IMG/VR virus record: IMGVR_UViG_3300045996_004166
Location: 1-39,942 of that record
Source: a virus
DNA: 39,942 bases
Direction: 5' to 3' (one strand)
Shown here: positions 7,588-16,408 of the stretch, in pieces
How the letters are laid out: each line of letters opens with the position of its first letter
How positions within the stretch are numbered: the stretch's first letter is position 1
Translations under genes and position numbers: made by a program
The notes under the pieces: model-generated
Databases searched by the model: none
What the model saw: the letters and a program-made list of their open reading frames with translations, nothing else
What the model was told of the DNA's origin: nothing

Positions 7588-10500
7588 GTGCCTACCCTCA
7601 ACCGGATCGACGAGGGCCTGCTCCTCCGCGACCAGTTCAACCGGGCGGACGGCGCCCCCGGCGCGAGCTACGACAGCGCGGCGGGCGCCTGGTCCGTCAC
7701 CGGCAACAAGTTGCGCTACGAGGCCGGCACGCCGCTGATCCGCGTCGCTGGGCTGGACGTGGCCGACGTGGTGGTGCAGGCCGTCCGGCCCTGGGGCAAC
7801 CTCTTCGACTACGGCGGGTGGCGCCTTCGCCACGCAGCGGGCGGCGGCTCCTACATCATGTTCGACATGGGGACCGACTCCGGCCAGCTCCGGTGCCGCA
7901 TCTACCGCTGGACGGGCGCCGCCTTCGTCGTGATCGCCGTGTCGGCGGCCATCAACCACCTGACCTACCCAGGCGCGTGGCTGCGCAAAACGGTGCTGGT
8001 CGGGACCATGGCGTACTTCTACCTCGACGGCGTGCTGGTCTGCTCCGGCGCGGTGCCGGCCGCCTCCGCAGTCGCGGGCGCCAACGAGGTGTGGCTGGGC
8101 GGCAGCACCAACGTCGCCAACACCTTCGACGACCTGGTGATCGCCTCGGCGAACACGCAGGAGGTGGGCGAGCTCCCTGCCGGGTGGAAGGCGCGCGCCG
8201 CCGGCGTGACGGCGGTGGAGAGCGGGGGCACGGCGATCATCGACACCGCCGGCGCCTCCTTCCCGCTCGCGGTGGTGGAGGTGCTGGACGGGGCCGACGT
8301 GGTCCGCCACACCTTCGCCGGGGACGCGTGGGGCGGAGACGTCTTCGAGATCCCGGCGCCCGACGCGTCGAGCGTCGCGGTCTCGCGCATCCGGCGAACC
8401 ACCGCCTACGTAACGCCGGGCGCCTACGCTCACCCGCAGGGGATCGCGCACGCCTTCCGCCGTGCGCGCGCGCGGCGCGTCTCCACCGACACCGTCATCG
8501 TTCCCGCCGCGGCGGTCGCGCTGGCCGGAGGGTTCTACCTCACCGGGCTTCCGGAGGGCCCGGCAGGTGCGGACGGGCGCCCCGTGGTCGACCCCGACCT
8601 GGTGGTGGAGGTGCAGGACGAGGACGCGGCCGGGACCCTGGGCGAGTGGGGCACGTCGGCTGTGTTCCAGACGCTCAACCTGTGGGAGTCGGGCGAGTAC
8701 CTGGTGAACGTCGACGTGCAGATCGAGCGGCCCGAGGGCGCCGGCACCGTGATGCAAAGCTATCGCGCGTTCGGGCCGAACGACCGGAATTGGATTCGCT
8801 CCTGGCGCCTGACCCCCGGCACGATCGACACCCCCATCGGCTCGGGCACCTTCAACTTCTTCCGGCAGGTGGGCACGGAGTCGCTGGCCCCCCTGGTGAC
8901 CGCGAGCCCGCTCAACCGGGACGCGGACGACGAATTCGCCCCCGCGCTGGACTACGGCCGGGAGCTCCTCTTCCTCGCCTGCATCACCGCCGTGGGTGGG
9001 CGCGTCACGACCGCAGCGGCCGCGGTCGTGGGGGCGGTGGAGCTGGACGTGGAGCCGCTCGACCAGGCGATCGGCGCCGGCTCAATCCTGCACTTCGCCC
9101 ACGCGACCGCGACCGTCACCGACGAGGCACCCGCGGGTGCTGTCGTCCTCGAGGTGGCGCCCCTGCTGAACGCGATCGCGGACGCCGAGGTGGCCGCGGT
9201 CAGCCCCGAGCCCACGGCCGACGATTGGGCCGCCGGCCTCATCTGGCGCGGCCTCACGGACGACATCGAGTGGCCGCGCAAAGTGGGCGACGTGACGGTC
9301 CCGGTGCGCGACTATCTCGGCCTCCTATCCGAGACGGAGATCCGCGTCCCGCGCCGCTACGGCGACCCCGACGAGCCGGTCGACGCGCTGGTGGTGATGC
9401 AGCAGATCGTGGACGACAACCTGGGCGCCGGGCAGTTCACCATCGCGGACTTCACGGTGGGTGCGCGGTACCTGGTGAAGCGGTACGAGGTCGACGGCGT
9501 GTACGTGCTGGAGGCGATCCAGAAGCTCGCGGAGGAGTGGGGCGGGAAGGCGCTCCGCCAGGTGGATCTCGCGGAGGAGTCGGTAATCGGAGTGATCTCC
9601 GTTGACCGGGAGGACGAGACGCCGGCTTACACCGTCTCGCCCCACACTTACATCGAGGTCCACAACATCAACACCGCGGGGAAGAACCGGCGCACCATCG
9701 TGATCGGCCGAGCGACGGAGTACGGGACGGGGCGGCCGCTGTTCAAGCAGATCCCAGCGGAGGCGGACATCGACACCGACCCGCTGGTGAGCGAGTTCGG
9801 GGAGCGCACGATGGAGCTCCGCGAGGCCACCACCATCGACACGCAGGCCGAGCTAGACGCGTACATCGCGGCCGTCTACGCCGACGTCTCCGTGCCGCCG
9901 ATCCCGCTCCGGCCGGAGACGAAGTTCGCCCCCTTCGCCCGCGTGAACGACGTCGTCCGCTGGCTACCCAACGGGCTGCTGCACGACGAGGAGCTTGTTG
10001 CGGCCGTGCTGGGGATGGGGCACGACGGGCCGAGCCCGGGTGTGGCGCGCTCGCAGTGGTCCGCCGGCGGGAGGCCGAAAGGGCTCTACGAGGCGTGGAC
10101 GCGGCGCGGGGTGCAGATCGCGGGGGTCGGGAAGCGCGCGTCGATCTTCGACCTGGTGCTGACTCACACCCCGCTGGGCACCGCCAACGCGACGCCGGAT
10201 CTCAACCGCCACGTTGACCACTGGTCCATCTGGAGTCGGCCCGACGCCTCGCCCTTGGTGGGCGGCATCCCCGACGACCAGTACCTCGTTGGGGACAACC
10301 TCCGGCCGCAAACGGCGTCGGTATCGTGGAGCGTGCAGAACGGCGAGCACCACGTCCTGGTGCGCGCGTATCCCGCCGACGGTGGGAAGTTCGCGGAGTT
10401 GGAGGACACGATCGAGGTGACCGGCGTGGGCGGCGGGGGCGGCGACCCGCTGGTCGACGTGCCCGGGACGCCGCGCATGTACCGCGGGCCGGTCGACGGC

Positions 10501-10770
10501 GGGATGCAGGAAGCCCCGGCGCAGTGGGTGAACAGCCGCGTCGATCTCGCGATCGAGGCGGAGTACGTCGTCGACGGCGAGAGCGGAGGGATCACCGCGA
10601 TTGCGGCCGGCGCCTCCACCGACACGCATGCGTACGCCGTCGGCTCGCACGTCCGCGTGCGGCTCCGCTACGTGGAGGAGGGGGTCGATCCGGAGGACCG
10701 CGTCGAGGGGTCGTGGTCGGCATTCTCGCCCGAAATCTTCCTGCCGGGCGGCCTGCCCGAGGAGCCCTGA
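7588..10770 (+). CDS. large tail tip/hub protein
   Basis: A 1060-residue protein, start GTG at 7588, two bases after the previous stop. Residues 1-190 resemble a lectin-like (LamG/concanavalin type) beta sandwich: RDQFNRADGAPG, then a 'W...G..L' repeat and AYFYLDGVLVCSG. The middle (about 330-800) contains VVGAVELDVEPLDQAIGAGSIL and EWPRKVGDVTVPVRDYLGLL, typical of phage hub or minor tail proteins. The end (about 840-1060) looks like fibronectin-type repeats, with VSWSVQNGEHHVLVRAYP and VRVRLRYVEEG. It probably joins the tail tip to the receptor-binding fibre and may contact the host surface. Confidence 0.75.
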   Translation: MPTLNRIDEGLLLRDQFNRADGAPGASYDSAAGAWSVTGNKLRYEAGTPLIRVAGLDVADVVVQAVRPWGNLFDYGGWRLRHAAGGGSYIMFDMGTDSGQLRCRIYRWTGAAFVVIAVSAAINHLTYPGAWLRKTVLVGTMAYFYLDGVLVCSGAVPAASAVAGANEVWLGGSTNVANTFDDLVIASANTQEVGELPAGWKARAAGVTAVESGGTAIIDTAGASFPLAVVEVLDGADVVRHTFAGDAWGGDVFEIPAPDASSVAVSRIRRTTAYVTPGAYAHPQGIAHAFRRARARRVSTDTVIVPAAAVALAGGFYLTGLPEGPAGADGRPVVDPDLVVEVQDEDAAGTLGEWGTSAVFQTLNLWESGEYLVNVDVQIERPEGAGTVMQSYRAFGPNDRNWIRSWRLTPGTIDTPIGSGTFNFFRQVGTESLAPLVTASPLNRDADDEFAPALDYGRELLFLACITAVGGRVTTAAAAVVGAVELDVEPLDQAIGAGSILHFAHATATVTDEAPAGAVVLEVAPLLNAIADAEVAAVSPEPTADDWAAGLIWRGLTDDIEWPRKVGDVTVPVRDYLGLLSETEIRVPRRYGDPDEPVDALVVMQQIVDDNLGAGQFTIADFTVGARYLVKRYEVDGVYVLEAIQKLAEEWGGKALRQVDLAEESVIGVISVDREDETPAYTVSPHTYIEVHNINTAGKNRRTIVIGRATEYGTGRPLFKQIPAEADIDTDPLVSEFGERTMELREATTIDTQAELDAYIAAVYADVSVPPIPLRPETKFAPFARVNDVVRWLPNGLLHDEELVAAVLGMGHDGPSPGVARSQWSAGGRPKGLYEAWTRRGVQIAGVGKRASIFDLVLTHTPLGTANATPDLNRHVDHWSIWSRPDASPLVGGIPDDQYLVGDNLRPQTASVSWSVQNGEHHVLVRAYPADGGKFAELEDTIEVTGVGGGGGDPLVDVPGTPRMYRGPVDGGMQEAPAQWVNSRVDLAIEAEYVVDGESGGITAIAAGASTDTHAYAVGSHVRVRLRYVEEGVDPEDRVEGSWSAFSPEIFLPGGLPEEP

Positions 10771-10772
10771 CC

Positions 10773-12212
10773 ATGGCCGCACCCGCTCTGCTGGTCGACG
10801 GCGTGATCGTCCCCCTGACGGGGCTGATCCAGGCGGTGGGGAACATCCGCGCGACCCCCCTCCCCGCCGGGTCCGCCGCACCGTACATGCTCGACTTCGG
10901 CGGCGCCACCACGGCGAGCGACGACGTGGGCGGCGGGGCCGTGCCGGTGCACGGGGCTACGCACTACGACACCGACCCGCTGGACGTCGACCTGATCCCC
11001 GCACCGGATGGGTTCGATGCGGGGAAGCTGCGCTTCGAGATCGACGGCGCCGTGGCGGTCTACTACGACCCCGCCGAGAAGCGCGTGATGCTGCCGGCGG
11101 GCGGTAGCATCATCCTCCTGCCGGATGGGCCCGATGGCGGCTCGATCAACGTGGCCGGCGTGCAGGCGGTCCACATGTCGGTGGACCACGTCACCGTCTA
11201 CGGCGACGGCTCGGGGGTGGGGATCTACCTGCAGTCTCCGATCGAGTGGGCGGGCGGGGACGACCCGTTCGTCCAGCTCCCGGCCGACTACCCGATGGTC
11301 CCAAACCTCGACGCGGAGTTCCTGGGCGGCGAGGACGGCGCATTCTACCGCAACGCCAGCAACCTGAACGCCGGGCTCGTGGCGCTGGCGCGCGGCGGCA
11401 CGGGGGTGGACGGCAGTGGCCAGGCGGTGAACCTGGTGTTCGCGTCGCCGGCGAGCGGCGGCGCCGGCGCTGCGGCGTTTCGCGCGCTGGTGGCGGGAGA
11501 CATCCCGGACCTCGACGCTGCCAAGATCGCGTCCGGCACCCTACCCAAGGCCCGCCAGCACCCGCAGACCCCCTATCTCGACGCGGCCAATCTGTTCGCG
11601 GCACTGGCGACGTTCGGGGCGGGGCTCGCCGTTACCGGCGGCAACAATAACACCGGCCGAATCTGGAAAGACGCCGCGGACGGGTTCGCGGTTCGCGGGG
11701 TGGCGGGGACGACGCACTCGTTCCGGATCGTGAACGAGCTGAACCAGACCATCCTCGCCATCCCGGTAGGCTCCCAGGCCGCCTCGTTCCCCGGCAACCT
11801 CAGCACGGGGGGAACGTTCGGCGCGACCGGGGTGGCCACGTTCGGCACCACGGCGAGCTTCGGCGGGATGATCACCGCCGGCGGCGGGCTGGCGGTGTCC
11901 GGCGGGGCGTCGGGTGCGGGGCGGGCCTGGTCGGATGCCGTCGCCGGACTCAGCCTGCGGGGGATCACTGGCTCCGCGTACTGCTTCCAGCTGGTCAACG
12001 ACGCAAACGCCGCGGTGCTGCGCGTGGCGGCCGGGGGCACGCAGGTGCAGACCGTGGGGGCGCTCCAGGTGGGGACGGACCTCACTCTCGTCGCGCCCAC
12101 GACCGCGGCCGGGGCCACCGCGGGCGCCGCATCGCTTCCGGCTGGGCCCGTGGGATTCATCGTGGTGAACATCGCGGGGACGAACCGGAAAATCCCTTAC
12201 TACGCGACCTGA
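10773..12212 (+). CDS. tail fibre protein (likely receptor binding)
   Basis: A 479-residue protein. It contains the stretch ALARGGTGVDGSGQAVNLVFASPASGG ... AFRALVAGDIPDLDAAKIASGTL, which is typical of trimeric phage tail fibres and short fibres. The second half is glycine/alanine/threonine-rich with two similar modules: GGNNNTGRIWKDAADGFAVRGVAG and GGASGAGRAWSDAVAGLSLRGITG, about 80 residues apart. The repeats suggest a fibrous beta shaft. The C-terminus has no chaperone-type domain that I can see. Confidence 0.8.
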   Translation: MAAPALLVDGVIVPLTGLIQAVGNIRATPLPAGSAAPYMLDFGGATTASDDVGGGAVPVHGATHYDTDPLDVDLIPAPDGFDAGKLRFEIDGAVAVYYDPAEKRVMLPAGGSIILLPDGPDGGSINVAGVQAVHMSVDHVTVYGDGSGVGIYLQSPIEWAGGDDPFVQLPADYPMVPNLDAEFLGGEDGAFYRNASNLNAGLVALARGGTGVDGSGQAVNLVFASPASGGAGAAAFRALVAGDIPDLDAAKIASGTLPKARQHPQTPYLDAANLFAALATFGAGLAVTGGNNNTGRIWKDAADGFAVRGVAGTTHSFRIVNELNQTILAIPVGSQAASFPGNLSTGGTFGATGVATFGTTASFGGMITAGGGLAVSGGASGAGRAWSDAVAGLSLRGITGSAYCFQLVNDANAAVLRVAAGGTQVQTVGALQVGTDLTLVAPTTAAGATAGAASLPAGPVGFIVVNIAGTNRKIPYYAT

Positions 12213-12221
12213 GGAAGGGCC

Positions 12222-12560
12222 ATGGGTTTCACGGTAGAGGTCACCGGAGTCGCGCTCAACCCACTCACCGTCGAGGTGCTGCTGACGCACTCGAGTGGGG
12301 CCAGCCGCACCTTCGTAGCGACCAGGCCGGAGGCGGTGCCGAACGTCCACACCGGGACGCGCCCGATCACGGACGCCGAGCTGGCGGCGTTCCAGGGCGC
12401 GACGACGCAGGCCCAGCGGCGCGCGGCGCTCAGGGCAATCGTGCAGGCGCGGCTTCCCGAGGAGCGACCGCGTGTGCTCGCCATCGTCGCCGCGCCGGCC
12501 AACGCCGGAGCCGCTCCGGCGTCCGATCTGCCGGCGCCGTTCTCCGCCACCGATACATGA
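12222..12560 (+). CDS. unknown protein after the tail fibre
   Basis: A 112-residue protein, ATG with a strong GAGGAAGGG upstream. The N-terminal half is beta-like (MGFTVEVTGVALNPLTVEVLL, SGASRTFVA). The second half is helical (DAELAAFQGATTQAQRRAALRAIVQARL). It could be a fibre-associated or assembly protein, as its neighbour is the fibre. No family recognised. Confidence 0.65.
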   Translation: MGFTVEVTGVALNPLTVEVLLTHSSGASRTFVATRPEAVPNVHTGTRPITDAELAAFQGATTQAQRRAALRAIVQARLPEERPRVLAIVAAPANAGAAPASDLPAPFSATDT

Positions 12561-12570
12561 AGGAGCCGCC

Positions 12571-12732
12571 ATGATCCTCGACCGCGAAGAACACCGCCCG
12601 CTGCTCCTTGCCGTGCTCGAGCAAGCCACCGTGCAGGGCGTCGCCTCGGCGCGCGCGCTGGTGGCGCTGGCCGACGCCGTAGCAGGCGCGAGCGTGGCGG
12701 TGCAGCCCCAGCGGCCGGCGGCGGCGGAGTAG
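12571..12732 (+). CDS. unknown small helical protein
   Basis: A 53-residue protein, ATG at 12571 with AAGGAG 6 bases upstream. It is helical (EHRPLLLAVLEQATVQGVASARALVALADAV) and has no membrane segment long enough to be a holin. The good ribosome site and tight fit between neighbours support a real gene. Function unknown. Confidence 0.6.
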   Translation: MILDREEHRPLLLAVLEQATVQGVASARALVALADAVAGASVAVQPQRPAAAE

Positions 12733-12741
12733 CAGAACGTC

Positions 12742-13464
12742 ATGAAGCGACTCCGCGCCTTCTGGCTGCCGGCCACGCACCCGCTCACCTCACCCTGCAC
12801 GCTGGAGACGGCGAAACAGCATGTGCTGAGCGCAGCCGCGTGGGGCTACTCGGCGGCGGCCGTGGCGGTCGCGGAGTTCACCATTCCGGGGAAGTGGCCG
12901 CTGGTGGGACTCCTGTTCCTGGGCCTGCTGCTGGCGATGACCATCGAGCTCTGGACCGGCTACGCCACGCTGCCACGCGCTGAGCGCGGTGTGTTCCAGT
13001 GGAACCGCGAGGTCGTCGGGAAGATCCTGCTGATCTCGCTGGTGGCGGTCTCGCTGATCCTGGACGGCGTGATCTACACGTCAGTGGCCGCGTTCAACTT
13101 CGATAATCTGCCGGTGCTGGGGAGCGGCTGGCCGTTCGTCACCTGCACATCACTCCTGTGGCTCATCGTGGCGCAGTGCGCCGGCGCGATCGAGCATGTG
13201 CGAACCTCCGAGGGGCCCGGCAGCATCCCGCCCACGATGGATTTCATGGTCGGCCGGGTGCGCTCGGCCCTCCGGAGCATGCGGCGCATCGACCACGCCC
13301 GCTTCCGTCAGGCGCACCCGGACGCCGAGCTCCCCAGCCGGTGGCAGGACCGGCTGTCGGAGGACCAGCTGGCGCGCATCCTCGCGATCGTGGAGGAGAG
13401 CCCAGACCCGCCGCCTGCTGATCCCACGCAGTTGCTCAAGACGCCAACCAAGGAGGAACGATGA
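12742..13464 (+). CDS. phage holin (toxin-secretion/lysis holin type)
   Basis: A 240-residue protein with four hydrophobic segments, at about residues 25-45, 50-75, 90-115 and 125-145, followed by a charged cytoplasmic tail. The pattern KWPLVGLLFLGLLLAMTIELWTGY ... NREVVGKILLISLVAVSLILDGVIY matches the phage holin family with the 'D..TG......g...S......K' arrangement. It would make membrane holes to release or trigger the endolysin at 13918. It is longer than usual because of a roughly 95-residue tail. Its stop overlaps the next ATG. Confidence 0.8.
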   Translation: MKRLRAFWLPATHPLTSPCTLETAKQHVLSAAAWGYSAAAVAVAEFTIPGKWPLVGLLFLGLLLAMTIELWTGYATLPRAERGVFQWNREVVGKILLISLVAVSLILDGVIYTSVAAFNFDNLPVLGSGWPFVTCTSLLWLIVAQCAGAIEHVRTSEGPGSIPPTMDFMVGRVRSALRSMRRIDHARFRQAHPDAELPSRWQDRLSEDQLARILAIVEESPDPPPADPTQLLKTPTKEER

Positions 13465-13718
13465 TCAAGTCCGAGCCCGTCGCGATCACCGCGGCCGTCG
13501 CGCTCCTCGCCCAGGCGGGCGCGGCCGCGGTGCTCCCCGATGCGTCCACGGAGGTGCATATCGCCGTCGCAACGCTGGTCACGGGCGGGGTGACGGTGCT
13601 GGCGCGCCGCTTCTCTTTCAGCGAGAACACCATCCGCGAGGCGAACCTGGACCCGGAGCGCGTGCGCGAGCGCGCAGCCGACCCCATGGTGGACCGCTGC
13701 ACGGTGGGGGAGGAATGA
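13461..13718 (+). CDS. small membrane protein, possible second holin
   Basis: An 85-residue protein, ATG overlapping the holin stop (ATGA) with AAGGAGG upstream. It has two hydrophobic stretches (about 6-25 and 33-50) and a charged tail (RRFSFSENTIREANLDPERVRERAAD). The layout resembles small two-segment holins or antiholins found next to holin genes. Which role it plays cannot be told from the sequence. Confidence 0.7.
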   Translation: MIKSEPVAITAAVALLAQAGAAAVLPDASTEVHIAVATLVTGGVTVLARRFSFSENTIREANLDPERVRERAADPMVDRCTVGEE

Positions 13719-13921
13719 GCGAGATGCAAAGGCGTAGGCGCCTCGACCTGCTCACGCCCGCCGAGCGCGCGATCGTGGACGCGGTGGACGCCGTCGAGAA
13801 GGTCGGCGCCGATGAGCGCCTGACGAATGCGGTCATCCTGCTGGGCCGCGCGCGCGAACTGGTCGGGGATTACCTCGACGAATCCTCCGCACTTCCACCC
13901 AAACCGGAGACGCCGCCATGA
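13715..13921 (+). CDS. unknown small helical protein in the lysis region
   Basis: A 68-residue protein, ATG overlapping the previous stop. It starts with arginines, then has two helices (TPAERAIVDAVDAVEKVGA and DERLTNAVILLGRARELVGDYLDE) and a proline-rich tail. No membrane segment or signal. It overlaps both neighbours by 4 bases. Function unknown. Confidence 0.6.
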   Translation: MSEMQRRRRLDLLTPAERAIVDAVDAVEKVGADERLTNAVILLGRARELVGDYLDESSALPPKPETPP

Positions 13922-14481
13922 GCTTCGAGACCGACGCGTGGCCGTTCATCAAGGCCCGCCACTTCACCGATCTCAAAGGCCAGACGCCGCGGCGGGTGCG
14001 CCTCATCGTGATCCACGACATGGAGTACCCGGAGAAGCTCACCGCGGCAGAGGATGTCGCGCGCTACTTCGCGAAGACCGACACGCAGGCCAGCGCGCAC
14101 ATCTGCGTCGACGCCGACTCCATCGTTCAGTGCGTGTACGACCGCGACGTGGCCTACGCCGCGCCGGGAGCGAACCGCGACGGAATCCAGGTGGAACTCG
14201 CCGGCTACGCTCGCCAGACCCGGGCGGAGTGGATGGACGAGTACGGGCGGCGGATGCTCGAGCAGGCGGCGCGCGCGGTTGCGCAGTACTGCCGAAAGTA
14301 CACGATCCCGGCCGTCCACCTCAGCAGCGACCAGCTCCGCGCGGGCAAGGCGGGAATCATCGGCCACTACCAGGCGAGTCAGGTCTACAGGAAGAGCGAC
14401 CACATGGACCCCGGGCCCGGCTTCCCGTGGGACTACTTCATCGACCGCGTGCACGTGCACGCACTCAGGCTGGCGGCCTGA
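13918..14481 (+). CDS. endolysin, N-acetylmuramoyl-L-alanine amidase
   Basis: A 187-residue protein of the amidase_2/PGRP fold. It cuts the bond between muramic acid and the stem peptide in peptidoglycan. Likely zinc ligands are H33 (in VIHDMEYP), H150 (in IIGHYQAS) and D164 (in HMDPGPGFPWDYF); the DPGP.FPWD motif is typical. SAHICVDADSIVQCVYDRDVAYAA is the usual middle. No signal peptide or cell-wall-binding domain is seen, so it should need the holin for access. It sits in the lysis cassette. Confidence 0.92.
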   Translation: MSFETDAWPFIKARHFTDLKGQTPRRVRLIVIHDMEYPEKLTAAEDVARYFAKTDTQASAHICVDADSIVQCVYDRDVAYAAPGANRDGIQVELAGYARQTRAEWMDEYGRRMLEQAARAVAQYCRKYTIPAVHLSSDQLRAGKAGIIGHYQASQVYRKSDHMDPGPGFPWDYFIDRVHVHALRLAA

Positions 14482-14702
14482 TGGTTACCAAATCCACGGG
14501 GAGGCGCGGCCGGGCCGCAGCGCTCGCCGCGGCCGCGCTCCTCGGCCTGGCCGCCTGCTCCCCCGCCACGGTCACGGCTCTCGCCGCCGGGCGCGAGCGC
14601 CTGTGTTCGCCGGTGGCCGACTCGGCTCTGGCGATCATCAAGCGGAAGGTGGCCGAGGTGGAGGAGGGGAAGAAGGCGCCGCCGGCGAAGGTGATCCCCT
14701 GA
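14481..14702 (+). CDS. small lipoprotein, possible outer-membrane spanin subunit
   Basis: A 73-residue protein. Basic N-terminus, then AALAAAALLGLAAC, a clear lipobox (LAAC, Cys26) for signal peptidase II. The remaining 47 residues are short and helical with no domain. Small lipoproteins right after an endolysin are often o-spanins (Rz1-like), which would fit a Gram-negative host. No typical i-spanin is seen next to it, so the spanin label is uncertain. Confidence 0.65.
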   Translation: MVTKSTGRRGRAAALAAAALLGLAACSPATVTALAAGRERLCSPVADSALAIIKRKVAEVEEGKKAPPAKVIP

Positions 14703-15058
14703 TGCCGTGGCCCTGCGTCTTGTACCCGAGCCGGAAGGCGGCGCGGCTCGCCGGTGGTGGTCGCGTCCGCATCGGCGCGATGTGGCCGATGGAGATGTGG
14801 GAGGACTGGATGGTGTCCGACCAGTTCAGGGCCATGCACGCGGGCAAGCGCGCGCCGCTGGTGGTACAGATCCCGAGCGGCCCGTTCCCCGTCGACGGCC
14901 CGCGGTCCGGGAGCACCAACGGCTGGCACGTGAGCGGGGAACCGCCAAACCTCACACTCACCCCCTCGATTAACGTAGTCGGCTTCTACCACGGGTGGAT
15001 CACCGACGGCGTCATCACCGACGACTGCGAGGGTCGCACCTTCGCGGAGCCAGCCTGA
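14702..15058 (+). CDS. unknown conserved-looking phage protein
   Basis: A 118-residue protein whose ATG overlaps the previous stop. It is soluble, with tryptophan-rich patches (MWPMEMWEDWM, TNGWHVSGEPPNLTLTPSIN) and GFYHGWITDGVITDDCEGRT near the end. The density of aromatic and acidic residues suggests a compact domain. I do not recognise a named family. It lies between two membrane-directed genes. Confidence 0.7.
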   Translation: MPWPCVLYPSRKAARLAGGGRVRIGAMWPMEMWEDWMVSDQFRAMHAGKRAPLVVQIPSGPFPVDGPRSGSTNGWHVSGEPPNLTLTPSINVVGFYHGWITDGVITDDCEGRTFAEPA

Positions 15059-15201
15059 TGCTCGCCACGGTGCGCGACGCGCTGCTGGTGATCGTCCTCG
15101 CCCCGTTCGCGGGCTTCGTGCTGCTGGCAGCCGGCGCCTTGGCCGCCCGCAGCTGCGTCGGGCTCTGGCGCTGGGTCCTCAACGGCTGGGGGCGGCGGTG
15201 A
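15058..15201 (+). CDS. small single-span membrane protein
   Basis: A 47-residue protein: a hydrophobic segment about residues 8-30 (LLVIVLAPFAGFVLLAAGALAA), then WRWVLNGWGRR. ATG overlaps the preceding stop; the next gene's GTG overlaps its stop. Could be an i-spanin-like or regulatory membrane peptide, but it lacks a coiled-coil periplasmic part. Function unknown. Confidence 0.6.
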   Translation: MLATVRDALLVIVLAPFAGFVLLAAGALAARSCVGLWRWVLNGWGRR

Positions 15202-15485
15202 GCGGTCCGCGCCGGTCTCAGGCCGCGCCGGAGGTCACCGCGCTCACGCCGGCCGACGAGGACCGCGTCCTGCTCTTCTCCACCTGGCGCGGCGCGGAGC
15301 TCCGGATCGAGGTGCTCGCCGACGGGACGCTCTGGCTGGAGACGCCGGGCTACTTCCTCACCGGGACGAACAAGTCGATCTCGTGCGTGCCGGGGGAACG
15401 CGGCCGCTCCCGTCCGACAACCTCCCCCAAGCGGCGCTCGAGGCGCCCCCGCCCGCCCGGCCGGGTTCCGCCGGGCTCATCCTGA
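15198..15485 (+). CDS. unknown small protein
   Basis: A 95-residue protein, GTG start overlapping the previous stop. The middle is beta-like (DRVLLFSTWRGAELRIEVLADGTLWLETPGYFL). The last 25 residues are basic and proline-rich and probably disordered. No family recognised. Translational coupling to the upstream gene is the main support. Confidence 0.55.
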   Translation: MSGPRRSQAAPEVTALTPADEDRVLLFSTWRGAELRIEVLADGTLWLETPGYFLTGTNKSISCVPGERGRSRPTTSPKRRSRRPRPPGRVPPGSS

Positions 15486-15497
15486 GGAGAACCACCG

Positions 15498-15686
15498 ATG
15501 CGACGCACGACACTCGCGGCCCTGGCCGCCCTGACGCTCACCATCGCCGCGGCCGCGTGCAGCGGCACCACCGCCCCCGACGAGCAGCGGGCGCCGCTTC
15601 CGACGGCGCCCGCTCTGGATGGTGGTGGTATCCCCTGCGACTCGGCCAAGGGCGGGCCGATGCTGGGCTCGGGCGCGCGCTGCTAG
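15498..15686 (+). CDS. small lipoprotein
   Basis: A 62-residue protein with GAGGAGAA 8 bases before ATG. N-terminus MRRTTLAALAALTLTIAAAAC has two arginines, a hydrophobic core and a lipobox (AAAC, Cys21). The mature part is short (SGTTAPDEQRAP ... GARC). It could be a lysis-associated or a superinfection-exclusion (immunity) lipoprotein expressed late. Its TAG stop shares CTAG (15683-15686) with the convergent gene. Confidence 0.6.
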   Translation: MRRTTLAALAALTLTIAAAACSGTTAPDEQRAPLPTAPALDGGGIPCDSAKGGPMLGSGARC

Positions 15687-16408
15687 TGCGCCTCCGCCGC
15701 GCGGACGATCTCGGCTGCCGCGCGCCTCCAGTCCGGCCGACCACAGAGGCGGGCCGCGCGTGCTGCGCGGTCCGCCGCTTCCTTTGCCTCACGCAGGGCC
15801 CCCGCCGCGCGCCACACGGTCGCGAGGCTGAGAAGCACCCACGCGTCCCCGCCACCGTCCCCAAGCCCCACAGCGACGCGCGTAGCGTCTGCGTGCCGCC
15901 TCTCCGCCGAGAGGGCGAGGGCGAGGTTCGCCCGGACCACCGGCACGCCAGCCAGCGGCCCAGCCGCGGAGCGAGAGAGCAGGCGGACCGCGCCGGCGGC
16001 ATCACCCTGCAGCAGAAGGGCGGCGCCACGGTCCGCCTCCAACCTCCACCGTACCGGATCGCCTTCCGTGCTCAGCCGTAGGCCGCGCCCGTACGCGTGC
16101 TCCGCGGAGCTGGCCGCGCCCATGACGGCGAGTGCGGCGTGCAGGTCCACGAACGCCGCTATGCGGAGCGGGTCTGGCGTCCGGCCGCTCTCCACATTCA
16201 CCACCGCACGGCGCGCGTGACGAACCGCCCCAGCCACGTCGCCGCAATCGAGGCACGCCGCCCCGGCTACGGCCAGCGCGCGCGCCTCCGTCTCCGCGTC
16301 GTCAACACGCCGCGCGTCGCCGGCCGCCTCCAGCGCGAGACGCTCCGCCATCCGGTGATCGGCCCGCGCGAGCGCCTCGCGGGCCACGGGAAGGAGCGAT
16401 GTTGTCAT
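15683..16408 (-). CDS. TPR-like helical repeat protein
   Basis: A 241-residue protein read leftward, all helical and alanine-rich, with repeated pairs of helices about 34-40 residues apart. Examples are LALEAAGDARRVDDAETEARALAVAGAACLDCGD and AFVDLHAALAVMGAASSAEHAYGRGLRL. This is the tetratricopeptide-type pattern, a protein-protein scaffold. No enzymatic motif. It is the last gene of the leftward operon that starts at 18399, and overlaps the preceding gene by ATGA. Function unknown. Confidence 0.65.
   Translation of the reverse strand: MTTSLLPVAREALARADHRMAERLALEAAGDARRVDDAETEARALAVAGAACLDCGDVAGAVRHARRAVVNVESGRTPDPLRIAAFVDLHAALAVMGAASSAEHAYGRGLRLSTEGDPVRWRLEADRGAALLLQGDAAGAVRLLSRSAAGPLAGVPVVRANLALALSAERRHADATRVAVGLGDGGGDAWVLLSLATVWRAAGALREAKEAADRAARAARLCGRPDWRRAAAEIVRAAEAH

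Noticed and set aside
13715-13921. An Acb2/Tad1-like anti-CBASS protein.
   Set aside because: The helix pattern is only vaguely similar; the typical 'LEEA..WANAAIAR' type core is missing.
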